Of a stretch of DNA of 64,000 nt, positions 1-11,905 are shown piece by piece (position 1 is the stretch's first letter; each line of letters begins with the position of its first letter). The stretch covers positions 251,548,812-251,612,811 of the forward strand of contig NC_134531.1 of the NCBI RefSeq assembly GCF_050624435.1, in the 5' to 3' direction. Origin of the DNA: Tenrec ecaudatus (Eukaryota > Chordata > Mammalia > Afrosoricida > Tenrecidae). Position numbers and translations under genes: made by a program. Below the pieces are notes generated by a model. The model was not told the origin of the DNA. It did not search any database and saw only the letters and a list, made by a program, of their open reading frames with translations.

Positions 1-318
1 CTGAGTCAGCATGACAAAGCCCAGATTGAATCCCAGGTTTCTTAATTCTTTGATTGGGACAATTGCTCCCAGAGCCACCCTCTTCTAGCCCATATGCATG
101 TAAGTTATTTGCCACTTACCACTAAAAAGTCCAGTCATTTAAACCACCAATGAGTGGAGGAGATTATAAAGGAGCTGTCCACAGGAAAGTTTCAAGCACT
201 TAACTCTTTAATATCCATTATTCATTCTGAATCCAAAACAGATCAAAGCATTTTCTAATTCTCATTGGTCTTCAGAGCATGCTTATTTTGAAATCAATAT
301 TTAAAATATACCATTAAA
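1..318. other. single-copy-looking DNA, no gene seen
   Basis: No repeat family, RNA gene or convincing coding frame was recognised. The block ends at the 12-base duplication that marks the insertion point of the first L1 tail. Confidence 0.5.
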
Positions 319-330
319 AAGTTCATGATA

Positions 331-970
331 TTGTGGATGAAGGGGACTGTGGAGTGGAGATCCAAGGCCCATCTGTAGGTAATTGGACATCTCCTTATGG
401 AAGGGGCGCGGGGAGGAGACAAACCAGTCAGGGTGCAGTGCAGCAATGATGAAATGTACAACTTTCCTCTCGTTCCTAAATGCTTCCTCCCACAACCCCC
501 ACTATCATGATCCCAATTCTATCTTACAAATCTGGCTAGAACAGAAGATGTACACTGGTACAGATAGGAACTGGAAACACAGGGGATCCAGGGCAGATGA
601 TTCCTTCTGGACCAGTGATGAGAGTGGCAATACCAGGAGGTTAGAGGGAGGGTGGGGTAGAAGGGGGGAACTGATTACAAGGATCTATATGTGACCTCCT
701 CCCTGGGGGATGGACAACAGAAAAGTGGGTGAAGGGAGACTTTGGACAGTGTAAGATATGACAAAATAATAATTTATAATTATCAAGGGTTCATGAGAGA
801 GGGGGAAGCTGGGAGGGAGGGAGAAAAACAAGGAGCTGATGCCAGGGGCTTAAGTGGAAAGCAAATATTTTGAGAATGATGAGGGCAATGAATGTACATA
901 TGTGCTTTATACAATAGATGTATGGATGGATTATGATAAAAGTTGTATGAGCCCCTAGTTAAATGATTTC
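331..970 (+). mobile_element. LINE-1-type 3' end, 5'-truncated
   Basis: This is 3' untranslated sequence of an afrotherian L1-type LINE. It starts at 'ttgtggatgaagg', has a G-rich purine tract near 797-830 and ends around 'gcccctagttaaatg'. A perfect 12-base duplication, aagttcatgata, sits at 319-330 and 971-982, which fixes both borders and shows LINE-type target-primed insertion. No coding part is present. Confidence 0.75.
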
Positions 971-1111
971 AAGTTCATGATAAATTGCTTTATGGGGAAA
1001 ATATATCGTAAACCAAATGTAAAATATAATTCTTTTTTGCAACATACACACACGCTCTTCTATATAAGGAAGATACAAACAAAAATGTTACAGCTGCTAT
1101 TCAGCCTAAAG

Positions 1112-1300
1112 TAGCCCTGGTGAAATTGGGCTGTGATCCTCCAGGTCACCAGTTTGAAACCACCAGTCACTCACAGGGAGGAAACTGGGGCTTTCCACTC
1201 ACATAAACAGCTACAGTCTCAGAAAGTCACAGGGCAGTTCCCTTCTGTCCTATGGGGTCTCTAAGAGTAGGCATCTCCTCAATGGCAGTGAATTTGGGAG
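1112..1300 (+). mobile_element. AfroSINE
   Basis: tRNA-derived afrotherian SINE. The head 'agccctggtg' is followed by 'ggtcaccagtttgaaacc' (B-box region), then the body boxes 'acagtctcag' and 'tgtcctatgggg', and a degraded 'ctcaatggcagtga' end. The head is shortened relative to other copies. Confidence 0.8.
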
Positions 1301-1922
1301 TTTGGAGTACTCGGTGTATGTGCATGGCGGGTGAGTATGGTAGAATTTGCTGTAGTCAATTGCTCTCAGGTTCCAAGTAAGATGGATAGGATGTCTGTTG
1401 GAGGACTGTAGAGTTAGATGATCGAGTGATTTGATATAGAATAGTGTGCCAGGTCTTTTGTTTGTTTGCTTGCTTGTTTTCAGGTGAATAAAATTAGCCC
1501 TAAAAATTCTCACTGATAGCTCCCAGGGTCAACAGGCAATATTGTGGGCTGTGGCTCAAGTCTAAAGAACAAGAGGTGGAGAGACAGATGCAAGATCCTG
1601 ACCAGCAAGAAGTGAGCTAGCTTCCCCACAGCATCGTTTTATAAAATACTCCATTCCCCTGAGGTGCATCCTCAGGGCTCCAATCTGAGTAAGAGGTTGT
1701 ACTCCACCCTAACCTTCCCACGACTGCTTCTCTGTTCAGCAAATTCCATTATCGAGGTGTTAGCTTATATTACATCTCATTATGGGGGAAGCCTCAACTC
1801 CCCAACTTATGAGAATCCTGACCCAGCCAGATGCCACAAAACCTAAATATCATAGTAATTATTCTGCCTTAAAGGTTGTAATTACTCATGATATTTTTTA
1901 TCAACTGAATATTGTGTACTAG
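1301..1922. other. no gene seen; possible LTR-like remnant
   Basis: No coding signal. The stretch 1540-1850 faintly resembles the middle of the LTR family found elsewhere here (phrases such as 'cctgaccagcaagaagtg'), but no ends or target duplication could be found, so the assignment is a guess. Confidence 0.3.
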
Positions 1923-2112
1923 AGTCTCATCTGATTCATAGTAACTCTGGAAGACAGCATGTGACTATTCAGCTCAGTCTCCTAGTCTATAATCTTCTTC
2001 AGAAATAGAATGCTTGGTCTTTTGTCCTACAAGAGTAGCTGATGTGCTCAAACCATCAACCTCTCAACTAGAAGTCAAGTAGTAAACCATTGATTCATCC
2101 AGGTGCCTTCTT
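1923..2112 (-). mobile_element. AfroSINE, old
   Basis: Reverse-orientation SINE. 'gattcatagtaactct' matches the tail-side tag and 'aaaccattgattcatccaggtgcc' occupies the place of the tRNA head. It is clearly more diverged than most copies in the window. Confidence 0.6.
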
Positions 2113-2464
2113 TTTAATTGAGCAAGAAAAATAATGCTAATAAATTAAAATTGTAAAAGAAATATCAACATTATATATTTTCCCTTTACCCTGCCAAAGG
2201 GCAAGTAAATACCTATATAATTCAATACAGTCTGTATGCACATATTTTAGGGACCAAAGTCCCTTCAAACTCTCTTTTGTGGTTTAATTAATAACCCTCA
2301 GGACCCAGAATATATTCCCTAAAACTAACCAAATTTTCTGATCACTAGTACAAGTCCAATTTATGGCCTTTGAGTCTCTGTAGAAAATGAAAACAAAACA
2401 ATCTATTACCCTGTAGATTATTTAGACTCAAGGTGGCCCCATGTATTAGATAGTCTAACTGTGG
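2113..2464. other. A+T-rich DNA, nothing recognised
   Basis: No repeat or gene identified. Confidence 0.4.
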
Positions 2465-2625
2465 ACACAGACTCCAATGCCCCCCCCACCCCACACCCAC
2501 TTCCCATAATCTTTACGGAAACAAATGACCAGTCTTTTCTTCAGAAAAGTTGCTAGTTGGGTTTGAATCACCAACCTTTTGGTTAACTGCCAATCACAGA
2601 TATTTTATGGCACCCAGTACCCTAT
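2465..2625 (-). mobile_element. AfroSINE
   Basis: 'ataatctttacggaaac', 'gtttgaatcaccaacc' and 'ttttggttaactgccaa' are the reverse complement of the SINE body and B-box region. A C-rich run at 2480-2500 replaces part of the body. Confidence 0.7.
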
Positions 2626-2887
2626 TCCATATAAGGTCAGTAGATGTGACCTGTTTTAAAATAACTTTTCAAATATGAATCAGAACATAGGAATAGCTCC
2701 ATTTTAACAGTCCCTAACTTACCTGAAATTATTACAAAGGAAGAAGACAGTCTAAGAATCCAAATCAAACTCTGCCAATTATCAATAATCAATTAGTAAA
2801 TCAATTCTGGGAATCATTTTCTCAGGGGGTTGGGGGACTTAAATCCTATAACCTTTATTTACCTGACCTAACTTTTATCCCCAACTA

Positions 2888-3692
2888 CCTGTCGGTCAGT
2901 TTGTCGTTCAGTGGCGGTCGTTAGTTGCTGTGATGCTGGAAACTATGTCACTGGTGTTTCAATGCAGCAGGGTGACCGCCGTGCATAGGTTTCAGCAGAG
3001 CCTCCAGCTTCAAAACAGCCTGCAATACAGATTACAGCTCAATATACAGAAGGCCCAAATCCTCATGACTGGGTCAATCGATAACATCATGACAAATGGA
3101 GAAAAGGTTGAAGTTGTCAAGGATTTCATCTTGCTTGGATCCACATTCAATGTTCATGGAAGCAGCAGTCAAGAGACCAACCGATTCACTGCATTAGGTA
3201 AGTCTGCTGCACAGGACTTCTTTAGAGTATTGGAAAGCAAAAAAAAAAAATCCAGAATAGCGTGCATCTGCCCCCAAACATGGTATTTTCAATCATCTCA
3301 TATGCATGCAAATAAAGAATAGCAAGGAAGAATCAGTGAGGTCAATGGTGGCACTGGAGAAGAATATTGGAAACACAAGTGACTGCTAAAAAGACACACC
3401 AATTTGTCTACGAAGAAGTATGGCCAGAGAGCTCCTCAGAGAGACAAGTATGGTCAGACTTCATCTGACATACCTGGATCATGCTGTCAGGAGAGACCAG
3501 TCCCAGTACCATCTTGATTGGTAAAGTTGAGGGACAGTGAAACAGAGGAAGGCCCTCAAAGAGGTAGATTGACACAGTGGCTGCATAAATGAACTCAAGC
3601 ACATGAACGGATGGTGGGGGCGAGGCAGTGTTCCATTCGGTACGTACAGCATTGCCATGGGTCAGAAAAGGCTTGATGGAACTTAACAAAAA
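2888..3692 (+). mobile_element. RTE LINE with large internal deletion
   Basis: The first ~110 bases are the 5' end of the RTE element ('ctgtcggtcagtttgtcg', 'gatgctggaaactatgtc'). At about 3010-3015 the sequence jumps straight to the carboxy-terminal part of the reverse transcriptase (translation contains NIMTNGEKVEVVKDF and LLGSTFNVHGSSSQE) and runs to the 3' end 'gatggaacttaacaaaaacc'. Endonuclease and the catalytic reverse transcriptase core are absent, so it cannot move by itself. An A run near 3240 and stops break the remaining frame. Confidence 0.85.
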
Positions 3693-4832
3693 CCTTTATC
3701 TCATTAATTATCCTTAAATGCTATTTCCTGGATTATCTCCATGGATGCGGTATCCTTTCCATTGAGTCCTGAAATTAGACCTCAGAGAGATCACCATAGG
3801 TCAGCTGCAGATAGGACTGGCTCTGACTGGAATTCTCGGGCCTTTCCAAGACTTGGAATCCTACTGCTCCAAATATATTTCCATTCTGTCTGATTGTTTC
3901 TAAACTATTCACTTTATAACATGGAGAGTGTGTGTTAGAGCTGAGGGAGGTGGGAGATGCACAAATTCCCAACTGAGTAGAAACAATACGGGCCGAATTT
4001 AAGGAATTCAGCTTCCCAGCAAAATGTTGATTTGGGCTCTGGTGTCAAGATTGTATCTAGAACTATGAACATCTGGACCTAACAAGATATCAGCATGCAT
4101 TTTGGATCATGCATAAACAATGTTTCTCCAACCTGGTCCCTGCTGGCTGCATCAATAAAGGGTCTGTCAGTGATTAGAAAAATCATTCTCTGACACCTAT
4201 TGCCCAACTGTCTGCCTCAAAAAAGCAGATTTAATCAATTTGGAAAGCAATTCCATTCATGGTTTATAGAAATGATAAGAGAGAATGCCAGTCTCTAGCT
4301 GTTCTCATTTTTTCTTTTTTTCCCAAGATAGTCACAAAAACTAAGGAAAGAAACAAGCGAACAACCTGCTTCCTGGCTTATCTATGAGTCTCAGGTGTGC
4401 TGAGAAATGGGAGGTCCTCAAGAAGGAATTCCCAGATATCAGGAATTTCTTTATCTCAAGGAGCCTTATCACTATTAGAGGCTGCATTTGCTATGCAAAT
4501 ATTGTTCAAGGGGCATTCTCTTTTAACAGGCATTTTCACAATTAATTATGCTTAATTAGGGGCAGATCCCAGAGGACAACGATAAGAAGAGAAGAAGAAA
4601 GTTCAACTTGATGGTGTGTTGCTTCTCACCAAGTATAGCAGAGATGAAGCCCTAGGAGCCAGAAGAGTGGTCAAGGGAGGATGGAAAAGCAAAAGGGTAC
4701 ATCTTTGCCTGGACCAAGACAAATTTGATCCAAAAATGTATGGTAATAAGGGCAATTGATTCCTTCACTTTCTGTAAATAACATTATACTTAGGGAGCTT
4801 GGAAGAGAAGCTTTCCCTTGTTTCTGTACTTT
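3693..4832. other. single-copy-looking DNA upstream of the RPS20 retrocopy
   Basis: No gene or repeat recognised. An octamer 'atgcaaat' lies at 4493-4500 inside the short palindrome-like 'gcatttgctatgcaaat'; such sites occur by chance. No TATA box or GC-rich promoter was seen close to the retrocopy. Confidence 0.4.
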
Positions 4833-4844
4833 AAGAATTATCTG

Positions 4845-5369
<525 letters not shown>

Positions 5370-5379
5370 GAATTATCTG

Positions 5380-5692
5380 AAGAAAGCTACAAATCTAGCT
5401 TTGTTTAAAAATTTTATTTTAAGTATATTAGTAAATTCATTTGAACCAAGGTAAATGAAAACATTTGTTGCTGTTTGTTGTTAGTAATCATCAGTTGGAT
5501 TTCAACTATGTGTTTAAAGCAAACTATGATGGAAACTAAGAGCCAAGTAAAAAGTTGCACAAAGTGAGAAGGATTGAAACTATTCTAAAAACTGCAAATG
5601 ATATGTCCTTATTGATCTTAATAGCACCTAGGATAAATAATGGAGCTAAAAAACTACCAAGTTCATCCCAACTCTGAAATTCTTAATGCCTA
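5380..5692. other. A+T-rich DNA, nothing recognised
   Basis: No repeat or gene identified between the RPS20 copy and the solo LTR. Confidence 0.4.
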
Positions 5693-5697
5693 CCACC

Positions 5698-6237
5698 TGA
5701 GATAGTTAACATTTATTGTGCCAACATGGCCAATGAACCCATGTGAGATTAGTTGAAGGGCAGAGAGATAAATGGCTTGGCGAACCTCACCTCTCTTGTC
5801 TTTTGCTCTTTGGTCATCAGACCAGTGTACGGCTACCTTGCTTGTTCTGTGCCTCCATTTACAAGCTACCCTACCTGTGGGGCACCTAACCCGTGGACTG
5901 TGTCGCTGTAATTTGAGGTTCCTTCAAGACCTACTTTGCCACATCATTGGAATGTACATCTCTTGAGCTGGGGACTGTTGGACCCTGTCATCAGGCTGAC
6001 TGTTGGTGACCTGCCTTGCTGTTTGCTGCCTGTTCCCAGATAGCCTGAATTGCTCCACAGAGGACTACCTAGCAGCACTCAGGATTTGAAGGACTGCCAG
6101 TGTCTCACAACTGTCTCACAAGGTGAGTTTCACTGAGCCATTTGTACTGCCTTATAATTTAATTAACTGTTTATTTCTTATGTGTGTGTATTAGCTCTCT
6201 GGCTTCTTTGTTTCTCTAGAGAACCCTGTCTAACATA
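5698..6237 (+). mobile_element. solo LTR of an endogenous retrovirus-like element
   Basis: Starts TGAGATAG and ends near 'ccctgtctaacata'. The 5-base duplication ccacc flanks it at 5693-5697 and 6238-6242. 'agagataaatggc' is a plausible TATA region. The same family recurs at 9284, 15614, 21297, 52851 and 60521. No internal coding region remains, as expected after recombination between two LTRs. Visibly diverged from its relatives, so not recent. MaLR or class III would fit the 5-base duplication, but the family is not settled. Confidence 0.75.
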
Positions 6238-6349
6238 CCACCACATTTCTATTCCTAAAGCATATCAGATTTATAAAACCATTTCACATATATTCTCTAA
6301 TTTGATTTTTAAAACAATTGTCTATCAGTCAGGACACAGATAAAGGGTA

Positions 6350-6895
6350 GCAACAATGAACATACAACTTTCCTCTAGTTCCTAAATGCTTCCTTCCCCC
6401 CACCCCCCACTATCATGATCCCAATTCTACCTTACAAATATGGCTAGACCAGAGGATGTACACTGGTACAGATAGGAACTGGAAACACAGGGGATCCAGG
6501 ACGATGGTCCCTTCAGGACCAGTGGTAAAAGTGGCGATACTGGGAGGGTGGGGTAGAAAGGGGGAGCCGATTACAGAGATCTACATATAACCTCCTCCCT
6601 GGGGGATGGAAAACAGATACATGGGTCAGACAGTATAATATATGACTAAATAATAATTTATAAATTATGAAGTGTTCATGAGGGAGGGGAAAGTGGAATG
6701 GGAGGGGGGGAAATGAGGAGCTGATGCCAGGGGCTTATGTGGAGAGCAAATGTTTTGAAAATTATGAGGGTAACAAATGTACAAATGTACTTTATGCAAT
6801 TTATGTATGGATGGATTGTGATAACAGTTGTATGAGCCCCCGATAATATGATTTCTTTAAAAAGAAAGAAATTTAAAACTAAATTTAAAAAAACC
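6350..6895 (+). mobile_element. LINE-1-type 3' end, 5'-truncated
   Basis: Begins within the 'aacatacaactttcctctag' block, continues through 'ccaattctaccttacaaat', the G-rich tract near 6690-6715 and ends 'gagcccccgataatatg' with an A-rich tail at about 6855-6895. Target duplication not found. Confidence 0.75.
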
Positions 6896-6962
6896 TGACC
6901 CTGAGATATGCAGGATGATTTTCCCAATTGCCAAATCCTAGTCACATTATATATTTGTATAT

Positions 6963-7182
6963 ACTGTCAGGAGAGGCCAGACCCTGGAGAAGGACATCAT
7001 GTTTGGTAATGTGGAAGGCTGGTGAGAAAGAGGACGACTCTCAGTAGATGGATTGACACAGTGGGTGCCTCAATGGACTCAGGCATCGGAATTATGGTGA
7101 GGATGGTGCAGGACCATGCAGTGTTTCTGCTGTGCATAGGGCTGCTATAGGTCAGGGCCGACTCAAAGGCACATAACAACAA
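6963..7182 (+). mobile_element. RTE LINE, 3' end
   Basis: 'ctgtcaggagaggccag', 'agaaggacatcatg' and 'gattgacacagtgggtg' followed by the terminal 'cgactcaaaggcacataac' are the last ~220 bases of the RTE element. Strongly 5'-truncated. Confidence 0.85.
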
Positions 7183-8107
7183 TTGCATTTGAATTCTGAT
7201 CATGATCTATGTTTCTCAATTACTGATCCCACATTTCACTGCCTTCAATTCACGCGATACCCCTTGCAAAGATATAAGTTATACCAACATATTGAACAAC
7301 TAAAAATCTTATCAGTGAGCAAATTTGTGCAGATGTAATTCACTAAAGATATTTTCATTCTGTTGCCTTAGTAAGAATGCCAAAATATGGTGGACAGATG
7401 GTCCCTGCCTTCCAAAACCTTAGCTGTTTTATTGGAACCAGTTTCTTTTCCATGTATGGTGTTAGGATCTTGCAATAAGCTGAGAGCACATGCACTCGGG
7501 CCTCTTCACAGGATGAGCTTCATACATAGCACACAAGGGAAAATAAAGGATAGACGTGGTCTCCTAAGCCTGTTAGCAGAGCTGAGGCTTGTGTCTCTGT
7601 AGCTCAAGACCAACAAAAGCTGGAGAAGACACAGTCCATCTCTGTAGTCATGCATGACCCACTTCTACTACGCCCATGACTCTGCCCATCTCTGCCTGCT
7701 TTTCTCTCTAGCGCTTTTTATTCCATAGGAATCCATCTGTCTCAGAGCTCTCCTTAGTTCTTGTTAGCTAGTTTAAATGCCTTTGTTTTTAGAGTAATTT
7801 AAATGCTTTTAATATACTTTTAATAGTTGAACGATTGATGTTTGAACATTACTTTCAACTATTAATATTAAGTATTAAAATATTTTATATATACTTTTAT
7901 GGAACACTTTTCTATATTTTTATATATTAAAATACTTTTAATAGTTGCACTGTTCACTATTTGCTAACACTCACAACTCCCAGTTAGCGTGCCAGTCACC
8001 AGGGGCTGGCTGACTGGGAGGATAATGGCTTGATGTCTCCACACAGCTCCATTGGGGAAAGGCCTGCCCATCTGCTCAGGTGAAAATTAACCCACTGCTC
8101 ACAAGTG
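7183..8107. other. A+T-rich DNA, no gene seen
   Basis: No gene or named repeat. A short motif, 'acttttaatagttg', occurs at about 7816 and again at about 7933 inside the A+T-rich stretch 7750-7960; this looks like local slippage. Confidence 0.4.
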
Positions 8108-8250
8108 AATTCTGATGCACAGTGAGCCCAGGGGGCTTCCAAGACTAGGAATCTTTAAGGAAGAAGACGGTCACATCTTTCTCCTGAAGTGTTACTTCAG
8201 AGTTGCAGTCTTTCGGTTCACTGCCAAGCCCAGTAGTAAAGGCTCCTTTT
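8108..8250 (-). mobile_element. AfroSINE
   Basis: 'cacagtgagcccaggggg', 'gaatctttaaggaag' and 'tctttcggttcactgcc' mark a reverse-orientation SINE ending in 'taaaggctcc', the reverse complement of the tRNA-like head. Confidence 0.7.
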
Positions 8251-8632
8251 CCTGCAAAGATTATAGCTTAGTCAATAGACCAAGTTGCTGTGCCTCTGAC
8301 CAGTCCTTATCAATCTATACCTATGCCTTTGGGTCGTGCTCATCCCTTCGATCCTGGCCCAGTCAGCTTTATCAAGGATTTTGGAGTCAGAGGATGAGAA
8401 TACAGGCCTGGAGAGCTGAGAGTTAGAGGATCTTAGGGCACCTCGAATGTACTGTATTTCCTGATGGTCCTTATTTTTCATCTTAATTTGCTGAACTTTT
8501 AAAATTTTTCATTTTACTTTGAGCAGATGAGATGATTGCTTCTTATTTATTCTCTTGGACAAACCTCTGGGTAAATATAAACATTTTAGCAACATCTCCT
8601 CCAATAAGAAAATATCACAAAACCAAGACCAA
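8251..8632. other. nothing recognised
   Basis: No coding signal or repeat family identified. Confidence 0.4.
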
Positions 8633-8825
8633 AGTCATTGCCATTGAGTCAATGCAGACTCATCGTGAACCAGAGGGCAGTGTAGTGCTGTCCCTTTGGG
8701 TTTCCGAGGGCGTCAATCTTTACAGGAGCAGTAAATCTCATCTTTCTTCCTCAGAGTGAATAGGAGGTTCAAACTACTGACCTTGAGGTTAGCAGCCAAA
8801 CACATAACCCACGACACCACCAATG
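8633..8825 (-). mobile_element. AfroSINE, first of a pair
   Basis: Complete-length reverse SINE: 'cattgccattgagtcaatg' at the tail side, 'aatctttacaggagcag' in the body, and 'ggttagcagccaaacac' before the head. Followed after 12 bases by another SINE in the same direction. Confidence 0.8.
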
Positions 8826-8837
8826 ACAACAAAAATG

Positions 8838-9045
8838 CAAAGTCACTGCCATCAAGTGAATTCCAGCTCACAGCAACCCTATAAGACAGAGTTCAACTGC
8901 CCCTTTTGGGTTTCCGAGACGATAAATGGTTATGAACTAGACAGCAGCATCGTTCTCCCGTGGAATGCAGGTGGTTTTAAACTGCTGGTCTGTGGCTAGC
9001 AGCTCAGCATAATGCCCACAATGCCTTCAGGGCTGCCTTCGACCA
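8838..9045 (-). mobile_element. AfroSINE, second of a pair
   Basis: 'gtcactgccatcaagtgaat' and 'agcaaccctataagacagag' are the tail-side tag, and 'gtctgtggctagcagctcag' the B-box side. It differs from its neighbour at many positions, so the pair arose by two insertions rather than by recent duplication. Confidence 0.8.
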
Positions 9046-9283
9046 CAAAAGGTTCTCTGCTTCCTAGATTTGCACCAAACATAAACCTAACTCGGTTTCA
9101 TTTATGTGTAGTTTCTTTGTGTTTTCAGGTGGTCCCTAAGTCTGCTTTGTTGTCATGCAACAATTCCAACCATTTTCGTGTGTTAAGAATAAAAGGAGGG
9201 AACATTCAAAAAGGGTTTGCACTCAATATAAAGGTAAAAAAGAAAACAAACAAGCACTCTTCACGAATAGTGTAGAGGTCTGA

Positions 9284-9545
9284 TTGCATCAGGGTAGGTC
9301 CATGTGGCTTCCCCAGCTTAGGGCACTAGTGTAAGTCCATGTGTTGTGTCAGCTGCAATGTCTCCCAAGGAGTCAGCAGAGAGAATGTCTTCCACCTCCA
9401 AGGAAGAAATGAAGGATTTCCCATAATTCTCAGGAGAAGGCCATGCCCACACAGACGCCTCATTGGCTATGATCTGATTGATAGGTTAAACTCCACCTGT
9501 ACACTCTTAATCCTCAAATTGACAAATGATTATATAACTACCACA
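9284..9545 (-). mobile_element. LTR fragment, same family as the solo LTRs
   Basis: The right end 'attatataactaccaca' is the reverse complement of the LTR start. 'ggagaaggccatgcccaca' and 'cattggctatgatctgattg' are shared internal blocks. Only about half of the LTR is present. Confidence 0.6.
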
Positions 9546-9611
9546 AGATTCTAATCTTTAACTCATTATAGGGATAGGGTAACATGAAGCAGCATTTCAT
9601 TCAGTATGCAT

Positions 9612-9662
9612 CTAGTCACTCTGAGTCAGGAGCCACTCAATGGCAGATTTCAACAACAACAA
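9612..9662 (+). mobile_element. RTE or SINE 3' tail remnant
   Basis: 'ctgagtcaggagccactc' followed by 'aatggcagatttcaacaac' matches the shared RTE/AfroSINE 3' terminus. Too short to say which element it came from. Confidence 0.45.
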
Positions 9663-9789
9663 AGTGTGTGTCAAGGAGGGAAAGGGAAATGGAGGGAGAC
9701 TGGAGACAGAGGAGTCCGGTATGTGAAGGACTTGGAAAGCGAGGCAAAGGAAGTTTTGTTTGACCTCTTCAGAAACAAAATATCTGAGA

Positions 9790-9925
9790 TGACTGAGAGG
9801 TGGCCTGAATGTGAAGAGAACTTTATAGATTGGTATCAGACAGATGGGCTAATATTGGATTTATGGGCTTGTACTGAACTGGGTTGGGATGCTTTCTTAA
9901 TGTACAATTACCCTTTTTATAAAAA

Positions 9926-9968
<43 letters not shown>
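9790..9968 (+). mobile_element. LTR-derived retroposon ending in a CA tail
   Basis: 'ggcctgaatgtgaagagaac' to 'ataaaaatctctcttac' is the sense 3' part of the LTR up to its polyadenylation region. The normal LTR terminus is missing and an (AC)n run follows at the same point where the copy at 46140-46530 also ends. This suggests a polyadenylated LTR transcript was copied. Confidence 0.5.
9934..9968 (+). repeat. (AC)n microsatellite
   Basis: Uninterrupted dinucleotide run of about 17 units that starts directly at the LTR-derived retroposon's 3' end, so it probably grew from that element's tail. Confidence 0.95.
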
Positions 9969-9970
<2 letters not shown>

Positions 9971-10692
9971 TTCCAAAACCATAAGCCCCAACCCGTCGCC
10001 ATGGAACTCCTGTCCTTGCGGGGACTTATAGGCAAGAACATTCAGCCAAAAGTTTGAGTGTTAAAAACAGAAAGAAAACTTGTTGTGTGTTGAGCTTGTA
10101 CCAAACATCGTCTGGTTTGTAAGAGGAATTACAGTAAAACTTGACCTTGTAACAGAATACTGTTGATATTTGTAGAATAAGAGAGCATAAAATTATCCTG
10201 ATATCCTCATAGGGCAGTTTCAGCCTAGACTGCATCAATTTTGTTACAGCTAAAATGTGTTTACAATGCTTTGTGGAATAAAAGATAACCATCTACCAAG
10301 AATGAGGCAGTAGACATAATAAATAGCTTTTGAATTCCAGTAATAACAGACTATAGGACAATCTGTTAGGCACTTTGAAATAAATGTGCTTCGGTTCATT
10401 GGAAAAACCAGAGTCAAAAGCACACGGAGAGAGAACACACGTACCTTTCTCTTAAGCACTGTGAACACGAAAGCAGAGCAGGAGTGGCAGGCAGAGCCGG
10501 ACGAGCTGCGCTTGTAGCTGCCACTCTCCCAAATCCAGCTGCTTGTGAGGAAGGGGTTGCTGTCACACTTTGGCTTCAGAACCTACCAAATCCCTCAGTA
10601 AGCCCTGAGGTCATGGCCCAGAAGCATCCCAAAGGAAAGGGTCACGTGAAGCCCAGGGCAATGGTGCTACTTCCCTCTAGATATTTCTTACC
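9969..10692. other. no gene recognised
   Basis: The segment 10475-10690 is richer in G+C than its surroundings, but no reading frame looks coding and no repeat was recognised. Confidence 0.4.
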
Positions 10693-10852
10693 AGAGTGAA
10701 TGAAGGGGGAAGTGCAGAGTGGAGACCCAAAGCCCATTTGTCTGCCACTGGAGATCCCCTCACAGAGGGGTCTAGGGGAGGAGATGAGTCAGTCAACATG
10801 CGATGTAGCACCGATGAAGAATACAGCTTTCCTCCAGTTCCTAAATGCTTTA
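10693..10852 (+). mobile_element. LINE-1-type 3' UTR fragment
   Basis: 'gaatgaagggggaagtg' through 'agttcctaaatgctt' is an internal part of the L1-type 3' region. The wording 'actggagatcccctcacag' is closest to the copy at 61714. The rest of the 3' end is missing. Confidence 0.65.
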
Positions 10853-11095
10853 TCTGAAATTCTGTCACATATATATTTTTTAAAGCAGAATAATGGATGG
10901 ATAAATGGATGGATGTAGAAAAATAGATGCTGTAACTCTTACTATGAAAAGCCAAATATTTTGATTTTTGAGAAAAAAAACTCAGAGATTATCTTTATGA
11001 TTTATAGTAATGATAGATTAAACAAGATTATAGAGTAAACCCACCAAAGGAAAAATCCATACATTTGACTATTAAATTTAATGATTGTATTTGAC

Positions 11096-11255
11096 AAACC
11101 AAACTCATCACCATGGAGTCAGTGCTGACTCCTACAGACCCCCCCACCCCCTGTGGTTTCCCAAACCCAGTTTTCTCCCTTGGAGTTGCGGGTGGTTTCG
11201 AACTGCCCACCTTGCTGCTTGCAGCCCAATGAGTAACCCAAAGGACACTATAAAT
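11096..11255 (-). mobile_element. AfroSINE
   Basis: 'catcaccatggagtcagtg', 'ggtggtttcgaactgccc' and 'gcttgcagcccaatgag' mark a reverse SINE; a C run interrupts the body near 11140. Confidence 0.75.
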
Positions 11256-11498
11256 AATTATCTACAATGTAAATCCCAGTGAAATTCACAATAAAAAGTA
11301 AAAAATAAGCTAAGAAAGCACTGAAGATAGAAATACTGTAAATTAGGAGATTAGACTATATCAGAGGAAGAAATCTATTGAGAATAAGTTAAAATTGTAA
11401 AATTGAGTGAAGGTTGGTGCCAAGAGTTAAAATTTGAATAACTGAGTTAAACTTTGGTTTTTGAAACTGGCTTTTCAAAATGCATTGATTTCATTTAA

Positions 11499-11745
11499 GG
11501 AGCCCTGGTGATTCGGGAGAGCACTGGTGACATATTGGGTGACATCTTGGACTCCTAACTGCAAGGTCAGCAGTTGAAAACCACCAGCCATTCCATAGGA
11601 GATAGAGGAGGCTCCCGACTGCCCTAATGTGAAATGGTCTCTGAAACCCACAGAGGAACTTCAAGTCTAGGTTCTAGAGTTAATCTTAGTCAGAATTGAC
11701 TCAACGGCAGTGAGTTCGTGGTTTGTTTGTTTGTTTGTTTTCCTG
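11499..11745 (+). mobile_element. AfroSINE
   Basis: Head 'ggagccctggtgattc', B-box region 'aaggtcagcagttgaaaacc' and the end 'gactcaacggcagtgag' followed by a (GTTT)n tail at about 11727-11743. Some extra sequence lies between the two tRNA boxes. Confidence 0.8.
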
Positions 11746-11747
11746 AT

Positions 11748-11905
11748 TCAGTGGCTAAATTGTTCAGTGTGCTAACAGCTGGTTCAGAGCCTTGAACTCC
11801 ATCATTGCCCCATGGATGGAAAGCTTGGCAGTAGGCTTCAGGAAAGATTTACAGCCCTGGAAATCATACGGGGCCAGTTCTACCACGAGGGCTGAGATTG
11901 GACTT
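11748..11905 (+). mobile_element. AfroSINE, 3'-truncated
   Basis: 'agtggctaaattgttcagtg' and 'gatttacagccctgg' follow the SINE order, directly behind the tail of the preceding SINE. The terminal part is missing. Confidence 0.6.

Noticed and set aside
4493-4500. Octamer atgcaaat as a regulatory site for the RPS20 copy
   Set aside because: A single 8-base match ~350 bases upstream in A+T-rich DNA is expected by chance.
9606-10031. Open frame of 141 codons with a Thr-His run
   Set aside because: The run is the (AC)n microsatellite and the rest is LTR-derived sequence.
10484-10699. G+C-richer open frame as a possible exon
   Set aside because: No splice borders, no family match and it runs into an L1 fragment.
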